NCBI RefSeq assembly: GCF_001442615.1
Contig: NZ_LMXN01000004.1
Location: 310,001 to 374,000 of the forward strand
Origin: Algoriphagus resistens
GTDB taxonomy: Bacteria > Bacteroidota > Bacteroidia > Cytophagales > Cyclobacteriaceae
Length of the DNA stretch: 64,000 nucleotides
Direction of reading: 5' to 3'
The notes under the pieces: generated by a model
The model's database searches: none
Told to the model about the DNA's origin: nothing
Seen by the model: only the letters and a program-made list of their open reading frames with translations
Shown here: piece by piece, positions 35,578 to 45,320 of the stretch
Layout: each line of letters opens with the position of its first letter
How positions within the stretch are numbered: position 1 is the first letter of the stretch
Program-made: the position numbers and the translations under genes

Positions 35578-36321
35578 ATGAAGTTAAAAACCCTCCTATT
35601 TTTTATTGCCTTAAATACATTATTAAGCCTAAGACTTTTTGCGCAAGGCAGGGAAATAATACCCTTAAATCAATATAAAAATCCTTTGGACGAAACGAAG
35701 CGGGAGGTGCATACTTATAACAAAATCATCACATATACCCCCGACAGCATTAAAATCGAGAAAATCTATACACTTGACAACAAACTACGAAGTACTACCA
35801 GAGAGAGTTATAATCCCGAGTTGGGATATATTGAAGCCGTAACCCAAAATTTTGATTCACTTTCCTATCACATTTCTACACGATTTAAAAATGTAGAAAA
35901 TGATATGTGGCTGGAAATTTTCTTTGAAAATGGAGAAGAGGTATCAAGATTACAATACAGTGGCAATAAAATGTTCAGATTCGATATTAAAGGAATTGAA
36001 TCCCCAATAATAACCACGAGAAATCCGCTAGTCCCAAGATTTATTCCTGACCGATCACACTTTTTAAATTATTTCCACTCTAGGTATAAGCATTCTAAAC
36101 AACGTGAATCAGGTATTGTAATAGTAGGGATTCATACTGACAAGAACGGGGAAGTAACTAAGATTGAGTGTCTCAATTACGGAGAAGCTCCAAATTATAT
36201 GGCAAAGGAAGTCTTAGCTATTTTCAATTCCTATGATTTCAAATTCGAGCCTGCTCTTGACATTAAAGGCAATCCAAAATCATCGATTTTGCGATATCCA
36301 ATTCGGATTAACTACAATTGA
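35578..36321 (+). CDS. Secreted protein, diverged paralogue of the previous gene
   Basis: This 247-residue protein has a signal peptide (MKLKTLLFFIALNTLLSLRLFAQG) and the same layout as its neighbour. REIIPLNQYKNPLDETKREVHTYNKIITYTPDSIKIEKIY aligns with the other's NEIVRLNEHFYPISEKDTVNYFYKAIIVNFTDSTSIERIF. The C-terminal TonB_C region is decayed: the YPATAR motif is gone and only GIVIVGIHTDKNGEV remains. It ends 30 bp before a strong terminator. This looks like an old tandem duplication with functional change. Confidence 0.75.
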   Translation: MKLKTLLFFIALNTLLSLRLFAQGREIIPLNQYKNPLDETKREVHTYNKIITYTPDSIKIEKIYTLDNKLRSTTRESYNPELGYIEAVTQNFDSLSYHISTRFKNVENDMWLEIFFENGEEVSRLQYSGNKMFRFDIKGIESPIITTRNPLVPRFIPDRSHFLNYFHSRYKHSKQRESGIVIVGIHTDKNGEVTKIECLNYGEAPNYMAKEVLAIFNSYDFKFEPALDIKGNPKSSILRYPIRINYN

Positions 36322-36350
36322 GAAATTTTGACTTCTCCATTAAAGGAAAC

Positions 36351-36380
36351 GCAAAACCCGCCAGAAATTGCGGGTTTTGC
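36351..36380. terminator. Terminator after the TonB_C-like pair
   Basis: Perfect 11-bp arms GCAAAACCCGC and GCGGGTTTTGC around an 8-base loop. It lies between convergent genes and is likely to act on both strands. Confidence 0.85.
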
Positions 36381-36450
36381 TTATATGATTAGATCCAGAA
36401 CTAAAACGAGGTAAGTCAACTTCAACGGAAGGTCACTTCGGTCTTCCAGC

Positions 36451-39231
36451 TCATGAATCCTTCAGGAAATCCCTTAGTACGTAATTCAAAATCCCCCCAT
36501 GCTTATAGTAAGCAATCTCTACCTCAGAATCCAGTCTGGAAAGCACCTCGATTTTCTTCTCCTGAGCTTCTGATTTCACGATCACCTCAAATTTCTGGGA
36601 AGGCCATAAGCCTGCTTCAATTCCTAGAATGCTGAATTCTTCTTTTCCGGTAAGGCCAAGGCTTTCCGCATTTTCACCAGGTAAATACTGAAGAGGGAGT
36701 ACACCCATGCCCACCAGATTGCTTCTGTGAATACGCTCGTAGCTTTCAGCAATCACTGCTTTGATACCCAATAAATTGGTGCCTTTTGCAGCCCAGTCAC
36801 GGGAAGATCCCGATCCATACTCTTTCCCTGCCAGAACTACGAGCGGTACGTTTGCAGCTTGATATTTCTCAGAAGCTTCAAACACACTCATTTCCTCATT
36901 GCCAGGAATATAAGTCGTAAAACCTCCCTCCTGTGTACTGAGTTGGTTTTTAATACGGACATTGGCGAAGGTACCTCTCACCATCACCTCATCATTTCCC
37001 CGTCGTGAACCGTATGAGTTGAAGTTTGGTCGCTCCACTCCTCTTCCGTTCAGGTACTTTCCGGCTGGGGTATCAGGTCTGAATGATCCAGCTGGAGATA
37101 TATGGTCTGTAGTAATAGAATCCCCCAGTTTCAACAATACCCGGGCATTTACAATATCCCGTGCCTCTGGCACTTCAATGGAGATTCCCTTGAAAAATGG
37201 TGCCTCTTTGATATATGTACTGCTGTCATCCCAAGGATAAATTTCTCCTTCGCCAGACTGGAGTTCTTTCCAGATTTCATTTCCTTCGAAAATCTCTCCG
37301 TAATTCTTCTGATAATCACCGGGGGAAAGTACTTTTCTGGAAATTTCAGCAATTTCTTCCTGTGTTGGCCATATATCTTTCATGTAAACAGGCTCCAGAT
37401 TGGGATCATACCCGATTGGCTCATTATACAAATCCACATCCACACGACCAACAAGAGCATACACAACCACGAGCATTGGTGACATCAGGTAATTCATTTT
37501 CACCTGTGGATGTACTCTTGCCTCAAAATTCCTATTTCCGGAAAGTACCGATGCTACCACCAGGTCATTATCCTCCACAGCCTGCGCAATATGTCTGGGA
37601 AGAGGCCCAGAATTACCGATGCAGGAAGTACAGCCATAACCAACTGTGTGAAATTTCAATGCTTCCAGATCTTCCAATAAATTGGATTTCTCAAGATAGT
37701 CCGTTACTACTTTTGATCCCGGAGCCAGGGAAGTTTTCACCCATGGCTTTACATCCAAACCTCTTTCTCTGGCTTTGCGGGCAACTAACCCAGCACCTAA
37801 CATTACAGATGGATTGGAAGTATTGGTACAGGAAGTAATCGCTGCGATGACAACCGAGCCATCGTAAAGTTCAAATTTCTCATTGTGCAGTTTTACCGAA
37901 ACAGTCTTTAAACCATTCTTGATCTTGGTTTTGATCTCTGTCTCAGCAGGGGCTTTCACATCAGACTGATCTTCCGTCTGCCCGCCGCCCTCTTCTACGA
38001 AGCGGGAAATTTCCTCCCTTTTATCAATTGGAATATATTCTCTACCATGAACAGAATGGAGCAGTTGCTCAAATTTGGGTTTGAAATCTTTCACCAAAAT
38101 CTTATCCTGCGGCCTCTTCGGACCAGAGACCGTTGCTTCCACTGTTCCAAGATCAAGCTCAACCACTGAACTATATTGGATCAATTCCTCATCTTTCCTC
38201 CACAGCAAGTTCGCTTTGCAGTACTTCTCTACCAAACTAATCTGATCCTGAGATCGATTGGTTTTGGCCATATAGTCCAACGTACGGGCGTCAATTGGGA
38301 AATAGGACACGGTACAGCCAAACTCCGGGGACATATTGGAAATCGTAGCACGATCGGGCACAGACAAGTGATCCAGCCCCGGACCATATACCTCCACGAA
38401 CTTTCCTACCACTCCATGACTTCTCAGCAATTCAGTAATTGTCAAAACCATATCTGTCGCTGTAGTGCCAGCCGGCAGTTCTCCGGTAAGTTTCAAGCCG
38501 ACTACCTCCGGCATGATAAAGTAAATCGGTTGCCCGAGCAGAGCAGCCTCGGCCTCGATTCCACCGACTCCCCATCCGAGTACGCCAATTCCGTTTACCA
38601 TAGGTGTATGCGAATCCGTTCCTACCAAGGTATCAGGAAAGACCAGCCCATCTCTTTCGATCACTCCATGGGCTAAATACTCTAGGTTTACCTGATGGCA
38701 AATCCCCATTCCAGGCGGCACTACAGAGAAATTATCGAAGGTTTTTTGTGCCCACTTCAGAAACTTGTAGCGCTCAGAGTTTCGTTCATACTCCACTTCT
38801 ACGTTCTTCTGATAGCTATAATTTGTTCCAAAGTAATCAACCTGTACTGAATGGTCAATCACTAAATCAACCGGAATCAATGGATTGATTGCGCTGGGGT
38901 TCTTTCCTTTCCGTTTGGCTTCGGATCTCAGGGAGGCTATATCCACTACTGCGGGTACCCCCGTAAAATCCTGCATCAATACACGGGCAGGTTTGAATGG
39001 AATATCTTTATCCGATGCTTGCGGCGACCAATTCAGTAACGTATCCAAATGCGCTCTGGTAATCGCAAAGTCATCGAAATTCCTTAAGGCATTTTCCAAT
39101 AAGATCCTGATAGAAAAGGGTAAATGCTTAATTGGGTGACCACTTGCTTCAAGTTTTTCCAAACTCCAATAGGTGTGCTCTCCAGTTGAAGTTTGCAAAG
39201 ATGTTTTAATCTGGAATGGGTCTGGACTCAT
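36451..39231 (-). CDS. acnA: Aconitate hydratase, AcnA type
   Basis: This 926-residue enzyme interconverts citrate and isocitrate in the TCA cycle. It is the long AcnA/IRP1 form (about 890-930 residues), not the 750-residue mitochondrial form common in Bacteroidota. The [4Fe-4S] ligands lie in AITSCTNTSNPS (first Cys) and GYGCTSCIGNSG (other two). SRDWAAKGTNLLG near the C terminus is the conserved swivel-domain motif. A low-complexity acidic insertion with GGGQTEDQSDVKAPAETE (about residues 415-435) is unlike E. coli AcnA. Transcribed alone. Confidence 0.96.
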   Translation of the reverse strand: MSPDPFQIKTSLQTSTGEHTYWSLEKLEASGHPIKHLPFSIRILLENALRNFDDFAITRAHLDTLLNWSPQASDKDIPFKPARVLMQDFTGVPAVVDIASLRSEAKRKGKNPSAINPLIPVDLVIDHSVQVDYFGTNYSYQKNVEVEYERNSERYKFLKWAQKTFDNFSVVPPGMGICHQVNLEYLAHGVIERDGLVFPDTLVGTDSHTPMVNGIGVLGWGVGGIEAEAALLGQPIYFIMPEVVGLKLTGELPAGTTATDMVLTITELLRSHGVVGKFVEVYGPGLDHLSVPDRATISNMSPEFGCTVSYFPIDARTLDYMAKTNRSQDQISLVEKYCKANLLWRKDEELIQYSSVVELDLGTVEATVSGPKRPQDKILVKDFKPKFEQLLHSVHGREYIPIDKREEISRFVEEGGGQTEDQSDVKAPAETEIKTKIKNGLKTVSVKLHNEKFELYDGSVVIAAITSCTNTSNPSVMLGAGLVARKARERGLDVKPWVKTSLAPGSKVVTDYLEKSNLLEDLEALKFHTVGYGCTSCIGNSGPLPRHIAQAVEDNDLVVASVLSGNRNFEARVHPQVKMNYLMSPMLVVVYALVGRVDVDLYNEPIGYDPNLEPVYMKDIWPTQEEIAEISRKVLSPGDYQKNYGEIFEGNEIWKELQSGEGEIYPWDDSSTYIKEAPFFKGISIEVPEARDIVNARVLLKLGDSITTDHISPAGSFRPDTPAGKYLNGRGVERPNFNSYGSRRGNDEVMVRGTFANVRIKNQLSTQEGGFTTYIPGNEEMSVFEASEKYQAANVPLVVLAGKEYGSGSSRDWAAKGTNLLGIKAVIAESYERIHRSNLVGMGVLPLQYLPGENAESLGLTGKEEFSILGIEAGLWPSQKFEVIVKSEAQEKKIEVLSRLDSEVEIAYYKHGGILNYVLRDFLKDS

Positions 39232-39381
39232 GTTTTATATGGGCTTTGGTTAAAAAAGGATTCATGCTAATAACCCGAAACGGGCAATTGAAATTCCATT
39301 AAGTACTAATAGAAGTCCAAAGTCTTGCCAAAAATCAGCTTATTTGCACATCTTTAAGTTAACACAAGAAATCAATTTTTC

Positions 39382-40440
39382 ATGGAAATCATAGCGTTAC
39401 GCGTTTTCAGTGCCTTCTTTATTTTGGCTACATTTTTTCCTCTGATCAAATTAGACTATTGGTGGATAAGGATTTTTGACTATCCCCGGCTGCAGAAAAT
39501 GGTTATTATTCTGGTTTTGGGGCTATTGTGGCTAATTCCCTTTAATCATTCTTTGGGAAGGGAAGCGTATATCTGGGCCATTTGTCTCACTGTCTGCGCC
39601 GTTTATCTGGCGGGTAAAGTGCTCCCATTCACGCTGTTGGGCAAAAAAATGATCGATACGGTGCCTTATCACGAATCCAATGGAATTCACATTTTGGTGG
39701 GAAATGTCTATCAATACAATACCAATTATCAAAAAGCAGTAGAGTTGGTAAGGAAAACAAATCCGGATGTGGTATTCTTTGTGGAAACAGATAAAACCTG
39801 GGAAAGCAACCTAACTGAAATTGAGAAAAGCTATCCTTTCCAGATCAAAATCCCCTTGGATAACACCTACGGATTACTGTTCTATTCGAGATTGGAAATT
39901 ATCAGACAGGAGATCAATTACCTTATCGATGAGGAAATCCCCTCTTTGGAATTGGATTTGAAGTTGCGAAATGGGGAAATCATTACTGTATATGCGATTC
40001 ACCCCACACCTCCGGTGCCTGGCGAAAACCCAGAAAGTACAGACCGGGATGCGGAAATACTCCTTGTAGGAAAGAAGTCAAAGGAAAACAAGCGCCCAAC
40101 ATTAGTCATCGGGGACCTCAACGATGTCGCCTGGAGCTATACCACTGAGTTGTTCCTGAAAAACTCTGAAATGGCTGATCCACGTCGTGGCCGGGGGCTT
40201 TTCAATACTTTCCATGCTGACGTCCCTTTGTTCCGCTGGCCATTGGATCATATTTTTCTCAGTAAGCACTTTGGTTTGGCCTCACTGAAAGTAGAAAAGG
40301 GTATTGGTTCGGATCACTTCCCTATTTCCATGAGAGCTGTGCTGACAAAACAAGACAATACCAACATCATGAAGGCAAATGGGGAGGAGAAAAAAGAAGC
40401 CCGCGAAAAGATTTCCCGCGGGCTAAGTGACGATGATTAG
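39382..40440 (+). CDS. Endonuclease/exonuclease/phosphatase-family membrane protein
   Basis: This 352-residue protein has three N-terminal helices (about residues 5-20, 37-52, 58-80) and a catalytic EEP domain (about 110-330). The domain has the motifs VFFVETD (metal-binding Glu), YAIHPTPP, VIGDLND (GDxN), and a final GSDHFPI (DH). Substrate may be a phosphodiester of nucleic acid or of phospholipid; EEP proteins with membrane helices in bacteria are usually unassigned. The C-terminal 15 codons contain a GC hairpin that serves as terminator for the convergent mla operon. Confidence 0.87.
   Translation: MEIIALRVFSAFFILATFFPLIKLDYWWIRIFDYPRLQKMVIILVLGLLWLIPFNHSLGREAYIWAICLTVCAVYLAGKVLPFTLLGKKMIDTVPYHESNGIHILVGNVYQYNTNYQKAVELVRKTNPDVVFFVETDKTWESNLTEIEKSYPFQIKIPLDNTYGLLFYSRLEIIRQEINYLIDEEIPSLELDLKLRNGEIITVYAIHPTPPVPGENPESTDRDAEILLVGKKSKENKRPTLVIGDLNDVAWSYTTELFLKNSEMADPRRGRGLFNTFHADVPLFRWPLDHIFLSKHFGLASLKVEKGIGSDHFPISMRAVLTKQDNTNIMKANGEEKKEAREKISRGLSDDD
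40391..40424 (-). terminator. Terminator of the mlaEFD operon, inside the 3' end of the convergent gene
   Basis: Read on the minus strand: arms AGCCCGCG and CGCGGGCT (40424-40417 and 40405-40398) then TTCTTTTT. The hairpin lies within the last codons of the EEP-family gene, so one sequence both ends the mla transcript and encodes the tail EKISRGLS of the other protein. Confidence 0.8.
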
Positions 40441-40446
40441 CAGTGA

Positions 40447-41424
40447 CTAGTTGTTTACTTTTTCTTCGGCCTTTTTCTTACGCTTGAAGCCTTTATTGAA
40501 TGGCCAGGTATACTCCAAAGCTTCCATACCACGGTTCAGGTTATAAGTAGCTGAGTCGGCATTTTCCATAGTGCTTTTAAGGGTCTCGGCAAATTCAGGA
40601 TCGTTCAGAAGCATTCCCATGGAATTACTGGAATCGTTAAACTTATCTGTAATAGCGCTTAACTTTTGAGTCATTTCTTCTGAGTTAGCCGCAGCTTCTT
40701 TCAGGCTTTCCATGGATTGTCTCAGATCGGTGGCCATCGTAGTATCTGTGACAAGATCATTGAAGAGATTGCCTTTCTGATTCAATTTGGAAGTGAAGCT
40801 GTTCAATTCATTGATCATGCGATTACTATTGATGGAAGCCTGATCAAGGTTTCTTACAATGGCACGAAAACTTTCTGCAAGCAGTGAATCAGTAAGTGCC
40901 GCACCCACCATTCCTTCTCCTTCAGCCAGTTTACTGGTCAGATTTTTAAGATTTCCGGTTATTTCTACCAGGTTTTCATTGTTTACCTGAAGCGTCTCCA
41001 TCATCTGGTCGGTATCCAGAGGCATTACCGATTCCAATCTATCCCCGTCTTCCACAGGTGGTGCCACCGTAGTCCCACCGTAGATCACAATAATCTTATT
41101 TCCGATCAACCCATCTGAGCTGATGGTAGCTTTAGAATCTTTCCGGATAAAATCCACTACTTTCTCTTCCACATTCATTTCTATCTCGACCTGTGAATCT
41201 CCGTAGAAGTTGATTTTGCGGACTGTACCGATTTTCACGCCGGAAAACCAGACGTTGTTCCCAGTCTGTAAGCCCCCGATGTCATCGAATACGGCTTTGA
41301 GGTGGATTGCCTTTACAAATTTTTTCTGTTGACCTCCCAGGGTCAGAATTCCTGCCACCAGGATAGCTATGCCTACAAAGACAAATATCCCTACTATGAC
41401 TGATCTTTTATTTTCGCCTCTCAT
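40447..41424 (-). CDS. mlaD: MlaD-family (MCE domain) phospholipid-transport protein
   Basis: This 325-residue protein has one N-terminal membrane helix (residues 10-27) and an MCE domain (about 38-115: LKAVFDDIGGLQTGNNVWFSGVKIGTVRKI). A long C-terminal helical region of heptad-like repeats follows (about 150-310), much longer than in E. coli MlaD, which should form a periplasmic tube. Its start overlaps the stop of the ATPase gene by 4 bp (ATGA). It is the last gene of the operon. It presumably shuttles phospholipids between the inner and outer membranes with MlaE/MlaF. Confidence 0.93.
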   Translation of the reverse strand: MRGENKRSVIVGIFVFVGIAILVAGILTLGGQQKKFVKAIHLKAVFDDIGGLQTGNNVWFSGVKIGTVRKINFYGDSQVEIEMNVEEKVVDFIRKDSKATISSDGLIGNKIIVIYGGTTVAPPVEDGDRLESVMPLDTDQMMETLQVNNENLVEITGNLKNLTSKLAEGEGMVGAALTDSLLAESFRAIVRNLDQASINSNRMINELNSFTSKLNQKGNLFNDLVTDTTMATDLRQSMESLKEAAANSEEMTQKLSAITDKFNDSSNSMGMLLNDPEFAETLKSTMENADSATYNLNRGMEALEYTWPFNKGFKRKKKAEEKVNN

Positions 41425-42173
41425 GAGTTGATGAAATTATAATCGTAAAATGATTTTATACGTTGATCTTCCGCATTTGGAAAAACCTCTTCAAATGTCC
41501 CTACTGCGTCAAACTGTCCATCCAAAAGAACTGCCATTCGATCTCCGGTCACTTTGGCGCAGGTCAGATCGTGCGTGATCACAATGGATGAGGTATTATA
41601 TTCTTCGCGTACCTGAACGATCAGGTTGTTGATATCCATACAAGTGATGGGGTCAAGTCCTGCAGTAGGTTCATCGTAAAGCATTATTTCAGGTTCAAGT
41701 ATTAAAGTCCTCGCTACACCGATCCGTTTCTTCTGTCCTCCTGATAGCTCAGAAGGCATTTGATTGATAGATTGTGGTAAGCCTACACTTTCCAAAAGTC
41801 CTTCTATTTTTTTGTCCTTCTCTTTTCTTGTCAGATTCTTAATATTTCTGACTAATGGAAATTCCAGATTTTCCTTCACGGTCATGCTGTCATAAAGTGC
41901 AGAGTTTTGAAAAGAAAAACCAATTTTCAACCGCAACTCATTCAACTCCTTTGTACCCAAATTAGCGACTTCCTTTCCCAAGACTTTCAATGTCCCTTCA
42001 TCTTGTTTTAAGAGCCCTACCATGATTTTGATCAGAACAGACTTACCTGAGCCTGATTTTCCCAAAACTACTAAGTTCTCCCCTTTGTATAGATCCAGAT
42101 CCACTCCTTTGAGCACATCCAAATCTCCAAATGACTTTATTAATCCCCGTATTTCTACTACTTTTTCTTCCAT
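41421..42173 (-). CDS. mlaF: MlaF-type ABC transporter ATPase
   Basis: This 250-residue protein has Walker A GKSGSGKSVL (about residues 37-46), Q-loop FSFQNSALYD, signature ELSGGQKKRIGVARTL, Walker B IMLYDEPTAGLDP and H-loop ITHDL. The QKKRIGVARTL form is typical of MlaF. It energises the MlaE permease whose stop codon lies 3 bp upstream. MlaD overlaps its 3' end by 4 bp. Confidence 0.94.
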   Translation of the reverse strand: MEEKVVEIRGLIKSFGDLDVLKGVDLDLYKGENLVVLGKSGSGKSVLIKIMVGLLKQDEGTLKVLGKEVANLGTKELNELRLKIGFSFQNSALYDSMTVKENLEFPLVRNIKNLTRKEKDKKIEGLLESVGLPQSINQMPSELSGGQKKRIGVARTLILEPEIMLYDEPTAGLDPITCMDINNLIVQVREEYNTSSIVITHDLTCAKVTGDRMAVLLDGQFDAVGTFEEVFPNAEDQRIKSFYDYNFINS

Positions 42174-42176
42174 GGC

Positions 42177-42974
42177 TTACATCATTCGGATTGCGTTCAC
42201 AATCTGAAGAACCAAAAGCTCTTCAATAAATATCAAGAACATCGCCATTACTACAGCGGCATTTGCGGCACGACCTACCCCCTCAGTTCCTTTGGAAGAA
42301 TTATACCCTTTATAACAGCCTACAATACCAATAGTAAAGCCAAAGAGCAAGGCTTTCAGTACTGAGGAAATTATATCAAGAAAACTAATCGCTTCGAAAA
42401 CCTGCACAAAGAAAGTTGTCAAACTCACGCTTTCATTTGCATTTACGCTCAAAAATGATCCCATTAGCGCAACAAAATCCGTGAACATCACCAGTACAGG
42501 GATCATAAATGTGGTCGCCAGTACACGGGTAACTACTAAGAATTTGAATGGATTGGTAGCTGACACCTCCATGGCATCAATTTGCTCTGTCACTTTCATA
42601 GACCCGATCTCCGCTCCTATACTCGACCCCACCTTACCGGCAGCGATCAATGCCGTCACCAAAGGCCCCATAGCCCGAACAACCGCAATGGAAATAAGGG
42701 AAGGCAGCCATGAGGTAGCACCAAACTCAGACAGTGAAGGTCTGGATTGGTTGGTAAACACGATCCCGACGATGAAGCCAGTCAATGCGATCAACGGAAG
42801 AGATTCCACACCTATGCGGTAACACTGATGAACCACTTCCTTAAATTCATAGGGAGGGATAAATACCTCTTTGAAGAATCGCCTTACAAAGTTCCAAGCG
42901 TTCGCCAGTCCAGTAAAAAACTTATCTATTTTCTTTGAAAGCAGGGGCTTTCTGTCTTCTGCTTTTTCAGTCAT
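42177..42974 (-). CDS. mlaE: MlaE-type permease
   Basis: This 265-residue protein has five or six helices and the MlaE signature ALTGFIVGIVFTNQSRPSLSEFGATSWLPSLISIAVVRAMGPLVTALIAAGKVGSSIGAEIGSMKVTEQIDAMEV. It is the inner-membrane permease of the phospholipid transporter and first gene of mlaEFD. No mlaC or mlaB lies beside it, which is usual in this phylum. Confidence 0.94.
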   Translation of the reverse strand: MTEKAEDRKPLLSKKIDKFFTGLANAWNFVRRFFKEVFIPPYEFKEVVHQCYRIGVESLPLIALTGFIVGIVFTNQSRPSLSEFGATSWLPSLISIAVVRAMGPLVTALIAAGKVGSSIGAEIGSMKVTEQIDAMEVSATNPFKFLVVTRVLATTFMIPVLVMFTDFVALMGSFLSVNANESVSLTTFFVQVFEAISFLDIISSVLKALLFGFTIGIVGCYKGYNSSKGTEGVGRAANAAVVMAMFLIFIEELLVLQIVNAIRMM

Positions 42975-43033
42975 ACAATCTTTCTGATGGCTCGAAATTA
43001 ATTAATTTATTCTAAAGGATCATTTTAAATACT

Positions 43034-43405
43034 TCAAAGTCCAAGGATTGAAATCAAGTCAGATTCACTCAATGGTTTTTCAAAAATTTTACTGATCCTT
43101 TTATCGGAAATTGCTCTATGAAACTCCTCAGTCTCTACGGATCCTGACTGTAAAATTACCATTGAATCTGGACTTACCTTCTCTGCTTCATTTATAAATT
43201 CCCATCCGCTCATTTCAGGTAAATTCAAATCCACCAACAACAAGTCCACAGACTCACTTTTCAGATACATCAGGGCCTTGCTGGGAGTATCGAAATAAAC
43301 AAATTCAATTCCCGGATTGATTCTCATAAGTCTTTTCTCAACCAGAATTTTCTGGATCTTATCGTCGTCAATTAAAAGGATTTTTTTAATACCGAAAGGT
43401 TTCAT
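43034..43405 (-). CDS. Stand-alone response-regulator receiver protein
   Basis: This 123-residue protein is only a receiver domain: acidic pocket IDDDKIQ (about residues 12-18), phospho-acceptor Asp in LLVDLNLPEMSG, Ser/Thr in LQSGSVE and Lys in FEKPLSESDL. There is no output domain. It is probably a CheY-like relay protein. Adjacent kinase genes are absent; the orphan kinase at 15961 is one candidate partner, without evidence. Confidence 0.93.
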   Translation of the reverse strand: MKPFGIKKILLIDDDKIQKILVEKRLMRINPGIEFVYFDTPSKALMYLKSESVDLLLVDLNLPEMSGWEFINEAEKVSPDSMVILQSGSVETEEFHRAISDKRISKIFEKPLSESDLISILGL

Positions 43406-43866
43406 TCTGCAAATCGAAAGGAGGTGGTTTAAATGATTTGGTAATGCTAAGATTAAAAAATCTGGTCGGAATATTAACTCTTAAACGAATGCTCTTCTGA
43501 AAATCACAGTTCGTTCATGTGCAGACATAGCACCTCGTTTCATCGACAGCGAATGAAAAGTCCTACAAAGGAAATTACTTGGTTTTCTTGCTCAGTCAAT
43601 ATTTTTAGACATGGCTAATTTTTTTAGCCACGGCAAATTATGTGTTACCTAAATCATATTTAAACCACAAATAATCAGTCAGTTACATTAATATTGATTA
43701 AGAAAAACTTACTGACTGTAGCTACGTTTTAGAATCAGGCTGAGACAAGGGAAATTTCATCCTCTAACCGACAGCCATAGAAAATTCTGTAAATAATTAA
43801 CCCGTATCTATCCCAATTACGGGGTGAATTTTACTTATTTTGTCAAGATTTATTTTTAGAAAAAGT
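43406..43866. other. Intergenic region between divergent receiver and DUF389 genes
   Basis: No gene. It holds a 7-bp-arm hairpin TGGCTAA-TTTTT-TTAGCCA (43612-43630) and leader sequence of the downstream gene. Confidence 0.4.
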
Positions 43867-45243
43867 ATGGAAGAAGCTAAACCAAGAAAAAAACGAAGTA
43901 ATCAGTTTATCAGATTTCTACTTTATATCAAAGATAGATTTGATCTTCAGGAAGGCAAAGAAGACGAGCTGGAGACCATAGAATATATCAGCAAAAATGT
44001 GGAATTCAAGGGGGCAAATCTTTGGATTTTGATCTTCGCAATATTTGTAGCCTCGGTAGGATTGAATGTAAATTCTACGGCAGTGGTCATTGGAGCTATG
44101 CTCATTTCGCCCCTGATGGGTCCCATTATGGGGATCGGGATGGCAGCGGGGATCAACGATTTTGACCTGCTCAAACGCTCCCTTCGCAACCTCGGGGTGG
44201 CTGTATTTATTGCAATTTTAACCTCTTCAATTTACTTCACTTTTACCCCGCTGGATGATGCCCAGTCGGAGCTTCTCGCCCGCACCGAACCCACGATTTG
44301 GGATGTGCTGATTGCACTCTTCGGAGGACTCGCCGGGATCATTGCCGGCTCCCGAAAAGAGAAGAGCAATGCCATACCCGGAGTGGCTATAGCCACGGCA
44401 TTGATGCCTCCGCTTTGCACCGCTGGATATGGACTCGCCACCATGAATCTTTACTACTTCATCGGTGCCTTTTATCTCTTTTTTATCAACTCGGTTTTCA
44501 TCTCCTTATCGACTTACCTGATCGTACGGTTTATGAAATATCCCAAGAAGGAGTTTCTGGATGAGAAGAAGGAAAAGCGGGTTCAGACATACATCACAGT
44601 TTTCACCATTCTGACAATTGTACCGAGCGTCTATCTTGCCTATGGGATTGTAGTCCGATCAATTTGGGAAGAGCAAGCAAAGACCTTTATCCAGAATGAA
44701 TTTGTATATCCAAAAACCCAGGTATTGAGTTCTGAATATTTTTATAATGAAGAGCCAAAAACCATCCAAATCAACTTGATTGGTGAACGGCTTCCTGATT
44801 CGGAAATCACCAAACTTCAGGAACAGGCGAAAGCTCAGGGTTTTGAAGGTACTGAGCTAAAAATCAATCAAAGCGGGAGTGGACAGACAGATATGAACTT
44901 ACTGAGATCAGATATCCTCAAAGATCTCTATGAGCGAAATGAGCGATTGATTCAGAATAAAGATGAAAGGATAGCGCTGCTTGAAAATGAGGTGGCCAAT
45001 TATGGGCAGGTGCGGGTACTGGGCAATGAAATAGCCAAAGAAGCCAAAATCAACCATCCAGGCTTACGAAAGTTCACACTGAACCGCTCTATGGTAAATG
45101 ACCTGGAAAAGGAAACTACAGATACCCTACTGGTAGCCTATGCTGAATTTACAAAAAAGCCTTCTTTAGAAGAAACCAATAAATTAACCGAATGGCTAAA
45201 GCTCAGAACCAAATCTGATACTGTGGCAGTAATTCTGCATTGA
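43867..45243 (+). CDS. DUF389 membrane protein
   Basis: This 458-residue protein has a DUF389/TIGR00341-type domain of about six helices in residues 40-245 (NVNSTAVVIGAMLISPLMGPIMGIGMAAGINDFDLLKRSLRN). The remaining 210 residues form a soluble region with a coiled coil (LLRSDILKDLYERNERLIQNKDERIALLENEV), presumably exposed. The function is unknown. The frame reaches a TTG at 43840, but the ATG at 43867 begins a basic N terminus and is preferred. Transcribed alone and followed by a terminator. Confidence 0.88.
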   Translation: MEEAKPRKKRSNQFIRFLLYIKDRFDLQEGKEDELETIEYISKNVEFKGANLWILIFAIFVASVGLNVNSTAVVIGAMLISPLMGPIMGIGMAAGINDFDLLKRSLRNLGVAVFIAILTSSIYFTFTPLDDAQSELLARTEPTIWDVLIALFGGLAGIIAGSRKEKSNAIPGVAIATALMPPLCTAGYGLATMNLYYFIGAFYLFFINSVFISLSTYLIVRFMKYPKKEFLDEKKEKRVQTYITVFTILTIVPSVYLAYGIVVRSIWEEQAKTFIQNEFVYPKTQVLSSEYFYNEEPKTIQINLIGERLPDSEITKLQEQAKAQGFEGTELKINQSGSGQTDMNLLRSDILKDLYERNERLIQNKDERIALLENEVANYGQVRVLGNEIAKEAKINHPGLRKFTLNRSMVNDLEKETTDTLLVAYAEFTKKPSLEETNKLTEWLKLRTKSDTVAVILH

Positions 45244-45256
45244 AAATACGCATCTA

Positions 45257-45298
45257 AAAAGCCAGTCAATACGAGGATCTCCCTATTAGCTGGCTTTT
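45257..45298. terminator. Terminator between convergent DUF389 and beta-barrel genes
   Basis: Arms AAAAGCCAG and CTGGCTTTT enclose a 24-base loop. A and T tracts are present on both sides, so it can act in both directions. Confidence 0.7.
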
Positions 45299-45320
45299 CA
45301 TATTAATTGTCACATTGCTT

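Noticed and set aside
43840..43866. TTG start for the DUF389 protein
   Set aside because: An ATG 27 bases on gives a normal basic N terminus; upstream codons look like leader.
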